Notes under the pieces: generated by a model | What the model saw: only the letters and a program-made list of their open reading frames with translations | Database searches by the model: none | What the model was told of the DNA's origin: nothing | Translations under genes and position numbers: made by a program | In this document: positions 33,941 through 44,365 of the stretch, piece by piece | Layout of the letters: each line of letters begins with the position of its first letter | Position numbering within the stretch: the stretch's first letter is position 1 | NCBI GenBank assembly: GCA_009746045.1 | Contig: RPFO01000154.1 | Location: 5,830,146 to 5,883,645, forward strand | Length of the DNA stretch: 53,500 nt | Direction: 5' to 3' | DNA from: Mesostigma viride | Taxonomy: Eukaryota; Streptophyta; Mesostigmatophyceae; Mesostigmatales; Mesostigmataceae

Positions 33941-36900
33941 CGGGAACGGGGGCGTCGGTCTCCTCTGCTCCCCGCTCGCCGTACGCCACATGGGCGAACC
34001 CCAGCTGGTCAACGCTCGGCTCCTCGTGGCCACTTTTCATTCGATGGAGGGCCACTCGACCTACGCCCTGACGGTGGGCGTTGGTTACGCACCCCACTCC
34101 GGCCACCCAGAACAAGACCGCAAGGACTTCTTTGCAGCGCTGGAGAACCTGGCGAACGGCATCCCTGGTCGCAACTACCTCGCTCTGCTGCTGGACGCCA
34201 ACGCCACGCTACCACCGGGTACTGGCGGATGTCAGCACGCCCCCAACGGTACGGTCTCCAATGCCAACACCGAACTTTTTGCTGATTTGCTTTCGACATG
34301 CGATTTGGTCACTGCCAACACCCGCTTTCCACATAGTCCAGATGCTTTGGTCACACACACCTCGCCAACTGGCACTGAACGCTGCATTGACTATGTTGTA
34401 ATGCGCAAGCGTCATCAAGGATCTGTACTAGCTGCTCGCTCGCATGTGATCCCCCTGGTGCGCTCCGATCATCGCATCGTCACCGCCCGCATCCGCCTGC
34501 GATTCCCCTCGCCCTTTCGTAAGCACGTGGCACCACCTGATTTGCGCACACTTCAGTTGCTCGAGAAATCTGACGACGCTCTGGAGGACTTCCCTGAAAA
34601 ACGCGCCCACAAGCGCGCCGCAGAGGCGTTCGTCGACGCGCTGGACATCCCGGCCAGCCACGCCCAGCTGTTCGCTGCCGGCCCGGCATCGGCCCTTCGG
34701 CACCTCGCTGACAAGCTGCCCGCGGCCGGGGCCCTACTGCCCCCCCGCCGCCCGCCCCGCTTCACCAGCCTGCACCGGCTCCCCGCCGTCATCCAGGCCC
34801 GGCAAGCCCTGCGCGACAACCGCGACCCCGCCCGCTACGCCCGCCTCAAAGCCGATTACCACTCGGCCATCCGGCAGGCGACCAAGGAGCAGGAGGACCT
34901 TCATGTCCGCGAGTACTTCGCCCACCTCAAGGACCAGCACGGCAAGTACGCCTGGACCCGCCTGCGTCACGCCCAACGGCCCGCCGGCGGCGCGCAGCCG
35001 GCGCCGCGGACGCTCTCTGGCTCACCGCAGCAGCAGCTCGACCAGTGGTATTCCTCCCAGTCCCGGCTGCTCGGCGCCCCCCCGCCGCCTCCGCCGCTTG
35101 GCCCTCTGGCGGCCGCACGCCTGGCAGTAGCACCGGCGGACGTCCCTGCGCCGCCCACGCCGCCCGCCGCTGAGCAGGACTACACGTACCCAGCCCTGAC
35201 GGAACCCCTGGCCCACCCCAACGAGCTCCCGCCGTTCACCGAGCTCGAGCTGAGCACCGCCGCCAAGCAACTCCGCTTCTATGCTGCCGTTGGACCTGAC
35301 CAGCTCCCAGCCCCGGTGATTAAGCTGACGGCGCTCACGGGGTTCCTGCTTGACGTCTGCAACCGGATCCTGCTTGCCGACGCGCCGCCGATTCCTGAGT
35401 GGCAGCACAGCTACCGTATTATGCTGTACAAAAACAAAGGTTCCCCTGACGACCCCGCCAACTACAGAGGAGTCTGCATCCAGAGCGCCGCACTTAAGTT
35501 GTTCATGCGCATGATCCTCAACCGCCTTCGTTCTGCTCTCGACTGTCACCTTGGGGAAAGTCAAATGGGCTTCCGTCCTGGGCGCAACACCGTCATGGCC
35601 ATCTTCGTCGCGCGTCGCCTCTTCGAGGAAATCGCTCTCCTGCAACCTGGTGAGTTTCCCGCCATCCTGATCTTCGTCGACTTCATCAAGGCTTTTGATT
35701 CTGTCCTCTGGGACGCTCTATGGGCTGTACTTGCTCGCGCTCGCGTCCCCACTCCCCTGATTACCGTCATCCGCACGCTGTATGAGGGGTCGACCACTTC
35801 GGTGCGCACTCAACACGGCATTACCCCGCCCTGCCCACTGCAGACCGGCGTCTGGCAGGGTTGCGTCCTGTCGCCGTACCTGTTTATTATTGTAGTGGAT
35901 TATGTTATGCGCCAGGCACGTGCTCGCTTTGCTAGCATTGCAGGCCGTGCCCCTGGCCTAGCGATCACGAACGAGCTTGGGGAAGGGGGGCCGACTAACA
36001 AGCAGAATTTACTAGCTGACCTCATTTATGCCGACGACATCACGCTCATCGAGAAGCCGGAGTCTGCCCAACTTTGGCTGGACTGCCTGGCGCTCGAGGC
36101 TCGGGCGGTTGGTCTAGAAATCAGCCCCAAAACGGAGGCCCTGGCCCTCGGCATGGCAGGGCCCCCACCCACACTCCGCCTCTTAGACGATGCCGAGGTC
36201 AACTACCCTACTTCAGGCCGCTTCAAGCTGCTCGGCAGTTGGCTTCCCGACTGCGAGGACGACATGACGACACGGATCGGCATGGCGTGGGCGCACCTCC
36301 ATGACCACCGCCGCTGGTGGAGCAACCCCGCCCTACCCCGGATCGTCAAGCGTGACCTCTTCAAGGTCGTCATTCTGACGATCCTGACCTACGGCGCCGA
36401 GACGTGGACACTGATGCAGGAGCTGGAGCAACGACTCGACGGCGCCGTCACCAAGATGCTGCGCAAGGCCCTTAACATCCCCTTTGGTTTGCACATTAGT
36501 AATGAGGATTTGTACGCTGATTTGCCCTATGTTTCCCACATTATTAGGCACAGGCGCCTGGGCCTAGCCGGGCACCTGGCCCGCACAGATCAGGTAGATA
36601 CATCAGATAGACTAGCTGGCACCAAGCCCGCCCAGCCTGGGCGATATGTCCTCACCTGGCGTGCCCCCGGCCGCGCGCGGCAGGGCCGCCACCCGTGGAC
36701 TTTTCGTGATAGACTCGGCATGGACATGTGCTACACTAGACGTGACGGGCTCACCCCCGGGCAGCCTCCTGGTTTGTCTGTAATATGGAGGCAGATGGTG
36801 CGCAAGGATAGATGGCAAGTAGTGATGAAGGAGACCACCCCCAAGCCTGTGGGGGCTCCGCGTGTGACCAAGTATGGCATTCATAGCGATTCGGGCCGCG

Positions 36901-37026
36901 GTGCCCACACCCCTGTAACTAGGACCTAGATAGCTTATACCATCCATTCCATCCCCTGTTCCGCTCCCACTGAGGGCTTATGCTCACGTGACGCAGTCAC
37001 GTGTCTATTAATTAATTAATTAATTA
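33941..37026 (+). mobile_element. LINE-A, 5'-truncated non-LTR retrotransposon
   Basis: It is flanked by a 12-bp target duplication. It carries one long ORF and a 3' end with a CACGTGACGCAGTCACGTG hairpin and an (ATTA)n tail. The 5' end cuts into the endonuclease domain, so ORF1 and the N terminus are missing. Other pieces of the family are at 16479-17050 and 11880-11945. Confidence 0.9.
33990..36929 (+). CDS. LINE ORF2: endonuclease (partial) and reverse transcriptase
   Basis: The frame is open for 979 codons. Residues about 25-170 are the C-terminal half of an APE-type endonuclease, with LLLDANA in place of the GDFN motif and SDHR near 158. RT lies at about 470-700, with FVDFIKAFDSV near 565 and YADDITLI near 680. 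The C-terminal region contains RRLGLAGHLART near 870. It would nick target DNA and reverse transcribe its RNA in place. The real start is lost and the catalytic N-terminal endonuclease residues are absent, so the protein is incomplete although no internal stop is seen. The clade (L1- or RTE-like) is not resolved. Confidence 0.9.
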   Translation: MGEPQLVNARLLVATFHSMEGHSTYALTVGVGYAPHSGHPEQDRKDFFAALENLANGIPGRNYLALLLDANATLPPGTGGCQHAPNGTVSNANTELFADLLSTCDLVTANTRFPHSPDALVTHTSPTGTERCIDYVVMRKRHQGSVLAARSHVIPLVRSDHRIVTARIRLRFPSPFRKHVAPPDLRTLQLLEKSDDALEDFPEKRAHKRAAEAFVDALDIPASHAQLFAAGPASALRHLADKLPAAGALLPPRRPPRFTSLHRLPAVIQARQALRDNRDPARYARLKADYHSAIRQATKEQEDLHVREYFAHLKDQHGKYAWTRLRHAQRPAGGAQPAPRTLSGSPQQQLDQWYSSQSRLLGAPPPPPPLGPLAAARLAVAPADVPAPPTPPAAEQDYTYPALTEPLAHPNELPPFTELELSTAAKQLRFYAAVGPDQLPAPVIKLTALTGFLLDVCNRILLADAPPIPEWQHSYRIMLYKNKGSPDDPANYRGVCIQSAALKLFMRMILNRLRSALDCHLGESQMGFRPGRNTVMAIFVARRLFEEIALLQPGEFPAILIFVDFIKAFDSVLWDALWAVLARARVPTPLITVIRTLYEGSTTSVRTQHGITPPCPLQTGVWQGCVLSPYLFIIVVDYVMRQARARFASIAGRAPGLAITNELGEGGPTNKQNLLADLIYADDITLIEKPESAQLWLDCLALEARAVGLEISPKTEALALGMAGPPPTLRLLDDAEVNYPTSGRFKLLGSWLPDCEDDMTTRIGMAWAHLHDHRRWWSNPALPRIVKRDLFKVVILTILTYGAETWTLMQELEQRLDGAVTKMLRKALNIPFGLHISNEDLYADLPYVSHIIRHRRLGLAGHLARTDQVDTSDRLAGTKPAQPGRYVLTWRAPGRARQGRHPWTFRDRLGMDMCYTRRDGLTPGQPPGLSVIWRQMVRKDRWQVVMKETTPKPVGAPRVTKYGIHSDSGRGAHTPVTRT

Positions 37027-37038
37027 ATGGAGCTGTGC
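37027..37038. repeat. Target site duplication of LINE-A, right copy
   Basis: ATGGAGCTGTGC directly follows the (ATTA)n tail. Confidence 0.85.
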
Positions 37039-37087
37039 TGCGACGGCGGAGGTGGTGGAGGTGGTGTGCTGCTTAAGCATGTCCGCC

Positions 37088-37672
37088 TGTAACGTGCCAA
37101 GCCAATCGGCCAGACACGTTGGGAAAGATCGTTTCTGTCTACGGGACTATCGTCCCGGTTTATTGCCTGCCTGAGTAGAAAGGGTGATCACTATCCTATG
37201 GGCTACTTGCTGTCATCACAGCGTAGGCCCAGAAGCATTATATTAATTACCTTCTTGTATTCTTGCAATTGCAGTTGTACAAGGATATGTGTTGGACATG
37301 ATTGTATTAAAAGGAATAGATTCGTAGCTCAGATTAACTGAGGTGGGTGAGTCGGCGATTGACGAACGACTGTCTTGTGCATCGTCCTCGCACGCCTTTA
37401 TGCCAAGCAGTGCCACTAGGTCTGCACTGCTGTTCCGACCCTTGTGGCCCGGAACAGGCATGCGAATATTCCACGCTTAATTTCCGTTACTGTAGTGGGC
37501 CGAACTACGGGTCGAACATAGGGCTGATCGACCTCTAACCATGTCCGTGGTAACCATCGTTACGTTATGCCATCGGACACACATCCATCGATATATATCC
37601 CAATGTCACCAATATTACTCTAGATATCGACTGTCGGCACCCTCGTATACTCACGCAGAGATGTGCCGGAAG
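37088..37672 (-). repeat. 3' LTR of the non-autonomous element
   Basis: Nearly identical to 39424-40011, with a few single-base differences and a 3-base (ACA) indel near 37455. The high identity suggests recent insertion. Confidence 0.85.
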
Positions 37673-39410
37673 GTATGGATTTCAAACCACCTTAGGTATC
37701 TATCTCTTTTTGCACGTATCTTTTTATACCATATTTCTTTTGCCAAACTCTCTCGTGCTCACTAGGTTCGACCCTAGTCGGCACGCTACACTCCTCCCCC
37801 CCCATCGGGGAAGGGAGCCCACTCCCTTCAAGCGAAGGGTACAAATAGTTTGGCTCATGTGCTGTCCAGACCTTGGCCTCGTTGCCTTCTCCCTAGGCTT
37901 CCCTTAGTCACGCATCAAGCCGGGTATCCGCTGGAGCTCACCCTATATAGTGATTCGAGGCAGGCGCGCACGATCGGGGGCACGATCCGGGACGGCAGGC
38001 GCGCACGATCCTAGCCACAGCGATCGGGGGGCACGATCCTGGGCACTAGCGATCGGAGGGGGGCCGCGCTCGAATAGGGACTCTCCCCACGGATAATAGA
38101 CCTTCCCCGGCAGGATTTGTTTCCTTAGGTCGCCCAAGTGTCCAGCTCTAAGACCTTGGTCCCTAACTATCTACCGGGCCGAAAAACCCGGGCGGGCGTA
38201 AGGCCCTCCTATACTACCGAGGAAGCCCTCGGTCGGGCCTAGAGCCCTAAGATGGAACACAGGGTTATAGGAGCGTTCATGAGCTGGTCCCGCCAGGCCT
38301 TAAGCTTCAGCCTATATGATTTCAGGCATCCGCCCTGGGTTACACCAGTTTCATGAACAATCCTATACCCGTTCCTTGAGAGCAGCTTATATCCGCTCAA
38401 CATTCATAGAGGGTGACAGGTGGATCCGGCAAGCCTATAATAGCTGTTGATCGTGCCGGTCCATTTGGTGGATTGAAGACATCCATTGTGATGCCAGCGA
38501 CTGTGAGGCAGGTATTCCTGGCCGTTGCTGGGATGTCTGGCCATGCGCCAGACTAGCTTGATCAGTTACTTGACGTTTATTGTCGAAATCGTGACGATAC
38601 GTATCAAAGTTGCTTGGGGTTGTTGTCGTCTGAATTGTCGACTGAATCAGGAGAAGCCGTACGTGAACCGATGGCTGACAGTGTTGCTAGCGCAGCTCGG
38701 TCATATCGGAGAAGAACCGCATGTTGATGGTGCAGTCAGACCGTGCACCGCTGAATTGATTACTTCAATGATGTAGCGTCCCGTGTTCGGCGACGGGGAA
38801 AACAGCGTTCAGCGATGGAGAGTGCATGATGGGCGCCACTCAAACCTGCAAAATTGTGTGCAAATGATGGGTTGGTTGCGCTTGTGGTCGTGCAGAAGCA
38901 TGGCATATACAAACAAAAGTCAGGCTGATTCTCGGGGTGGCAAGAAGCCAGCCCCAAGAGAAAGAAGGTACGCAACAAGACATAACAAGACCACTAGTGT
39001 CAAGTTAGAACAACAAGACAACAAGGCTCCACCTATAGTAGCCTCTGGAATTATGCCAACTGCTGAGGGCAGCCATCGCTGGCCAGCAGCCGTGCAGGAA
39101 AAACGAAAAGACAACTACTAAGTACCAGACACATCTGTCAAGTACTATATTCTGACACCTCAATTGGCCCTTCACTTGCTGTCGTTTCATCATAACCTTG
39201 TCAGACTCCTCCCCCCCCTATATGGATCTGGAGACAGTAGTACTATGATGTTGACAGATTTGTCGCGCCCACGCAACACACTAGGGATTAGTCACTCAGT
39301 CAAATGTATCAATGCGATATTAGTATACTACTATAGGCGTTAGCAGCAATACCTAAGTTGCGGCAAGCCAATGATTGTGCATGCCACACGAAGGATCCTC
39401 GACCTCACGG
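37673..39410. other. Internal region of the non-autonomous LTR element
   Basis: Frames such as 38783-39121 have no recognisable domain. CGATCGGGGG..CACGATCC repeats occur near 37970-38060. Confidence 0.55.
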
Positions 39411-39422
39411 CCTCCGATACCA
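39411..39422 (-). promoter_or_regulatory. Primer-binding site of the non-autonomous element
   Basis: Minus strand TGGTATCGGAGG, one base from the 5' LTR. Confidence 0.65.
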
Positions 39423-39423
39423 G

Positions 39424-40011
39424 TGTAACGTGCCAAGCCAATCGGCCAGACACGTTGGGAAAGATCGTTTCTGTCTACGGGACTATCGTCCCGGTTTGTT
39501 GCCTGCCTGAGTAGAAAGGGTGATCACTATCCTATGGGCTACTTGCTGTCATCACAGCGTAGGCCCAGAAGCATTATATTAATTACCTTCTTGTATTCTT
39601 GCAATTGCAGTTGTACAAGGATATGTGTTGGACATGATTGTATTAAAAGGAATAGATTCGTAGCTCAGATTAACTGAGGTGGGTGAGTCGGCGATTGACG
39701 AACGACTGTCTTGTGCATCGTCCTCGCACGCCTTTATGCCAAGCAGTGCCACTAGGTCTGCACTGCTGTTCCGACCCTTGTGGCCCGGAACAACAGGCAT
39801 GCGAATATTCCACGCTTAATTTCCGTTACTGTAGTGGGCCGAACTACGGGTCGAACATAGGGCTGATCGACCTCTAACCATGTCCGTGGTAACCATCGTT
39901 ACGTTATGCCATCGGACACACATCCATCGATATATATCCCAATGTCACCAATATTACTCTAGATATCGACTGTCGGCACCCTCGTATACTCATGCAGAGA
40001 TGTGCCGGAAG
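39424..40011 (-). repeat. 5' LTR of the non-autonomous element
   Basis: Direct repeat of 37088-37672. It begins TGTAACGTGCC (plus sense). Its outer end, TGTGCCGGAAG, lacks a clear CA. Confidence 0.85.
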
Positions 40012-40745
40012 CACTAGGAGTTAATTTTACGGGGCGTAAACGCCCCGGTTGAGGTTACCGGGGCGGTTACCGGCCGGTAACCATGTACGTTTAAGGTTAC
40101 CGGCCAGGTTACCGGCCGGTAACCCGGAATGCAACAGACTAAATACCGGCCGGTAATGGTTACCGGGCGGTAATAGTTACCGGAACGTTTACTGGGCGGT
40201 AACTTTTACCGGAGCCGTAACCATGCCCGTAACCTTACTGGGTTACGGGCATGGTTACGGCCCAAGTAGAAGTTACCGGGCGGTAAACTGACATGGTTAC
40301 GGGACCAGTTCTGATAACCGGGATGGGTTACTGGCCTGGTTACGGGACCGGTAACTGGCCCGTAACCTGTACAAGTAACTGACCCGTAAACGGGCATGGT
40401 TACTGGCATGGTTACGGGTCCGGTATTTGGCATCAGCATAGGTTACGGGCCAGTCTCGGGCATGGCTACTGTCCTGGTTACGGGCCCGTAACCTGGCCAG
40501 TAACCATTACTAGTTACGGCGCCGTAAACGGTCCTGGTTATTGCCATGGTTACTGGTCCGGTATTATGTACTGGGGCAGGTTACGGGCCTGGTTACTGGC
40601 CCGTAACCAGGCCAGTAACCACTACTAGTTATTGCCCCGTAAACAGGCCTGGTTACTGCCATGGTTATGGCCCAGTAACCAAACCCATAACTAGTTACCG
40701 TCTTGGGTATGGATCTCAAAATGCAGGATTTGATGTAGACAGTCT
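40012..40745. repeat. Field of GTTACCGG/CCGGTAAC palindromes
   Basis: About 700 bp is packed with variants of GGTTACCGGCCGGTAACC and GGTTACGGGCC..GTAAC in both orientations. The first bases after the LTR are CACTAGGAG. It resembles subterminal repeats of a DNA transposon, but the other end was not found in the window. Confidence 0.6.
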
Positions 40746-41068
40746 CTAACAATTTATTATGCACATACATATGATATTAAAATAATTTATTCAGAGAACC
40801 ATAAGTGTAAGTGTAAAAGAAAAGGTGCGGCCCACCATGATAAAACACATAGCATCATTGGCTCACATCAGAAAAACACAGAGTATTCAAAGGCAGTATC
40901 ATCATCAATGTCTTCAAGGTCCTGCCATAATACAAGGTTCCACCTAGCGTAACATTACCAGCTGGTGGTAAGCCTGGACTTGGGGTCCAGCCAAGGCATG
41001 GCCTGATGCCATTGTATACCGTGCACAAGTTGTGGATAGTCATTATTGTCTTCCGCTAATGCCATTTA

Positions 41069-42636
41069 TCAGCACTCGTCCAGTGCTTCCTCCTCAATGA
41101 GGTCGTCCAGGTCTGCATCGAACTTGGCTGCGTCATCGGTGGTCAGAAACTTCCTCGCCACGAGGCCGCTAGCTGATTTGGCCCTCATGTCAGCCTCAGC
41201 TTCCCACACGGAGTCTACCACAAGGCCGACATGGTCAATCAGGACCTTTCGCTGCTTCATCGTGTCCACGTTCCACTGCTTGAACTTGCGAAGGAGGAAC
41301 TGCGCATTGACACCACGAGCAAGTCCAATTGCAAGCGTACACACATACATGACAGTGAGCAAGTGTAGAATGTAATGCATACGACATCATGGATATATAA
41401 TGCATGATGTTGCAAAGGGCACAAGGAAGAACAGCAAGGCTTTACCATATCGTTTTTAGACCACACGTTCCTGGACAGGCCACCACCCATTAAACCTAGT
41501 TGAGCATTAAAGTGACCCCATAAGTCATACACTTACGTCATACACCAGGCGTTTACGCCCCTTGGAGCGGATGTCGCCGGGTGGCGCTGCCGCCGCCTCA
41601 ACGTACTTCTTGTTGTCTAGCGTCATCTTTCGAATCTGCTTCTTGGCATTGGACCTCCCCGATGTCAGGTGGCATCGCATCGCCGATGCTGCGTGCTTGG
41701 CGGCGGCCTCCCTCCTGCCCGCTGGCATGTACTTGTTCTGGATGGCCACGTCCGCCACGATGGCAACATACTTCTTCCACAGCCCCCCGTCATCCTCCTG
41801 GTCCATGGCCTCAGGGGTGAGAAAGTGGCCATCCATGTCGTCAAACGCAGCCTGGATCTCCTTCTTTTTCCACTGCGAGACCCAAACAAAACACACAACC
41901 AGAATTGCAACGACACACGTGACAAGTACTGTTGATTGCATTTGCATTTCGTAGATCATAATCACCCCAAACAACTCCAAGGAGAACCATACGGAATGCA
42001 AACGACGCGTAGAAAAATCGCATGATGCACTTTAAAGGGTTCCCCTAATACAGCAGAGGGGTTTACCCATTCGAAGACTGGAACGAAGCCAGCGTCGATC
42101 GATCCGCGAGCGTCGCTCGCCGGGCTCCCCTCAGGACCTGAGGCACTGGAAAGCCGGGTCGGCTGCGTGGGCGTGGCCTCCTGCGACCGGGGCTGCCGAC
42201 CCTGGTCCAGTAACTGTTGAAGCATCTCATACATCTTGTCGGTCATTTCTTTCTGCTTCGCCATGTCGCTCTTGAGTTGGCGGACGTCCGCGGCTGTCCC
42301 GCTAGGGTCCAGCCTGCTACGAGTAGCGCCCCCGCTGCCTGCCTCAGCTTTCCTAGTCTTCCCCTTGCTGCCCGAGCCCTTGTCCTGCCTACCCTTCTGA
42401 GGCGTGGTGTCCAACTCATCGTCGTCATAGTCGTCGTCCTGGTCGTCCTCGTCGTCGGAGGTTTGTAAGTCCTCCTCCGACTCCAGGTTCTCCGCCTCCT
42501 GCTTCCCCCAGTGGTCGTCTTTTTCCACGTCGGCCCGCCTGGCCTTCTTTCTCGCTGTGGCATCGCGTGCCGAGACCATGCCCTTTGTTGTGGCTGCACC
42601 CTTAGCGGCCGCCATGTCATTCCGGCGCTTTCCCAT
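41069..42636 (-). CDS. Three-exon gene, acidic/basic N terminus, function unknown
   Basis: Exons 42636-42067, 41872-41537 and 41299-41069 (ATG to TGA) give 378 residues. All introns (194 and 237 bp) are phase 0, with donors TGG|GTAAAC and GAC|GTAAGT and acceptors GCAG|TGG and GCAG|TTC. The N-terminal half alternates Lys/Arg-rich and Asp/Glu-rich stretches (DDEDDQDDDYDDDE) and then has a coiled-coil-like segment (about residues 120-145). The second exon is helical and basic; the third ends in an acidic tail. The basic/acidic composition suggests a nuclear protein. I recognise no domain. It starts about 195 bases left of the hairpin array of the CACTA-like element and is read away from it. Confidence 0.65.
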
Positions 42637-42830
42637 ATTCACTTCCGCTGCTTTGTTGCGTTCTGCACTGGTGCTGCGTTCTGGGCACTGGTGAGGCTTT
42701 CAAGCGTGCGCTCGTGCAAAATGTAACGCAGCGGTATGGTCTGGCGCGTTCGGAAATTCAAAAATCAAGGCGACGCGTCGGCCCCGGTCCACGTGGCTCA
42801 CTCGCAGAGGAGCTGCTTCGGGCAGTCGTC

Positions 42831-43205
42831 ATGAGTCGAGTACATAGCGGAGTGCTGCTGCATTGGAGACACTATGTACTCTTGGAGTACATAGTGTGCC
42901 ACCCTATGTACTCTTGGAGTACATAGTGTGCCACCCTATGTACTCTTGGAGTACATAGTGTGGAGTAAATAGTCACTCCTTCCTATGTAATACGGGCGTG
43001 TCTCACCGCGTCGGCAGTCCCCTATTCGGAAATCCCGGATCATATGTACTCCGGACTATGTACTCTTGGAGTACATAGTCACTCCGGACTATGTACTCTT
43101 GGAGTACATAGTCCGGAGTACATAGTCACTCCTTCCTATGTAATACGGGCGTGTCTCACCGCGTCATGACTCGAGTACATAGCTTAGTGTGGAGTAGATA
43201 GTCCT
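42831..43205. repeat. Left subterminal hairpin array of the CACTA-like element
   Basis: Repeated inverted units with arms ACTATGTACTC and GAGTACATAGT around a TTG centre. One unit carries the spacer CGGGCGTGTCTCACCGCGTC, which is present five times (inverted) at the right end. Confidence 0.85.
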
Positions 43206-44365
43206 AATAATCCCTGCCACTTGGAGAATAGCAATTGAAGGTCCTGTGCTCACGTGACACCAACTTCATTATATCAGGAGGGGTGGCATGCCCGGGCAAA
43301 ATTTCCTGGAACCGCGGTACCAGAGAGGGTTGTTCCAGGGGCTGACGGTGGTGGATTTTCGCGGGGCCCATGGTTAACCGCGGGGTTTGAGGGTCAAAAA
43401 CTTGCCGGTGGCGGTTCGTGGGCCCTGGGTGATCAGAACCGTGGTTTACTACATGCCAGTAGAAATCTGACACGTGTAATATGTTAGACTAGGGCTGTAC
43501 GTCACGCCGGGTTGGCTCAGGACCGTGGTAGCCTACGGACCAGTAGAAGTATGCCACGTGGATAATGTTGTAGGTACTGTACCTGTGCCTGCCACGTGGC
43601 TTTTCCTGGCCGCCACGTGCGAAGTCACTTGAACCATCAGGCGCATGCCACGTCATCATGTGCATCATGTGTGCGTCAGGTGTGTGCATCATGTGGGTTT
43701 GTTTTGAGGGCTGTTGCCACGTGGCAGAATAATGGAGTACGGAGAGAGAATAATAGTAGTAGAGTGTTCAGTTTAGTGGGTAGTAGGGATAGTTACCGCA
43801 AATAGGAGTCCGAGGGGGTAACCATGGTACCGGCTCTCGGGCTTGCCGGCGGCGGCCGGCGGGTACCATGGTCCTGGACGCTACCGTGGTACCAGCAGCG
43901 TTGGGTGCCGGTTGCGGTCCACGCGTCACGGTTGGACCGCGGGCCCGGCCTTTTTTGTCCGGCGGTGGTGGTTTTTGTGACCGCGGACCCTTGGCTGGAT
44001 GCCACCCCTCCTATTATATCACAGTAGGTTAGGGCTTATATTATATAAACGTCATTACCGTGGTTCGTGAAGTGGCGGCGGCACAGCGCAAAACTTGGCC
44101 AGGCCGAATGCATGGAATTAATGTTTAGGGTTCGCCTTGTTGAATTACCGTTCACTGCCCAATTAACGCAGGCAAGAAGAACTACACGCTGGATACTAGG
44201 ATACTCAAGGGAGTGGAGGACCCTCGGCACAGGAACTCAAACAGTGGCTTTAGCTGCATGGCTGGTCGTCGGTGTCTTTGAGCCTTATGATGAAAGGCAC
44301 GGACGACCCTCCACCGGGACGTTTTCAGGGTGCCTAATTATTCCCGTCGAAGGAAGCGATTACAA
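43206..44365 (+). promoter_or_regulatory. Upstream region of the transposase gene with G-box cluster and inverted repeats
   Basis: CCACGTGG/CACGTG-type sites recur at about 43555-43725. A diverged repeat of about 65 bp occurs at 43441-43510 and 43527-43590. ACCATGGTACC (43821-43831) is inverted at 43862-43872 around a GCCGGC-rich loop. No coding frame is convincing. A promoter role is inferred from position. Confidence 0.35.

Larger units (their letters stand above)
32993..37087 (-). mobile_element. LINE-C copy, minus orientation, split by LINE-A
   Basis: The (TTAA)n tail and 3' end at 32993-33190 match 12479-12700 and 49986-50150. Upstream (33438-33930) is an ORF1-like remnant. LINE-A is inserted at 33941-37026 with a 12-bp target duplication, and a short piece continues at 37039-37087. 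The continuation is then cut by the LTR element at 37088. Confidence 0.6.
37088..40011 (-). mobile_element. Non-autonomous LTR retrotransposon (LARD/TRIM-like)
   Basis: Two direct repeats of about 585 bp enclose 1.75 kb. A primer-binding site, TGGTATCGGAGG (39422-39411, minus), lies one base from the right repeat, so the element reads on the minus strand. The inner part has no recognisable gag or pol. The binding site differs from that of the gypsy element by about one base, and both LTRs start TGTAAC, so a gypsy-like element may have mobilised it. No target duplication was found. Confidence 0.75.

Noticed and set aside
38783-39121. 112-codon ORF inside the non-autonomous LTR element
   Set aside because: It is on the opposite strand to the element and shows no gag, protease or other motif.
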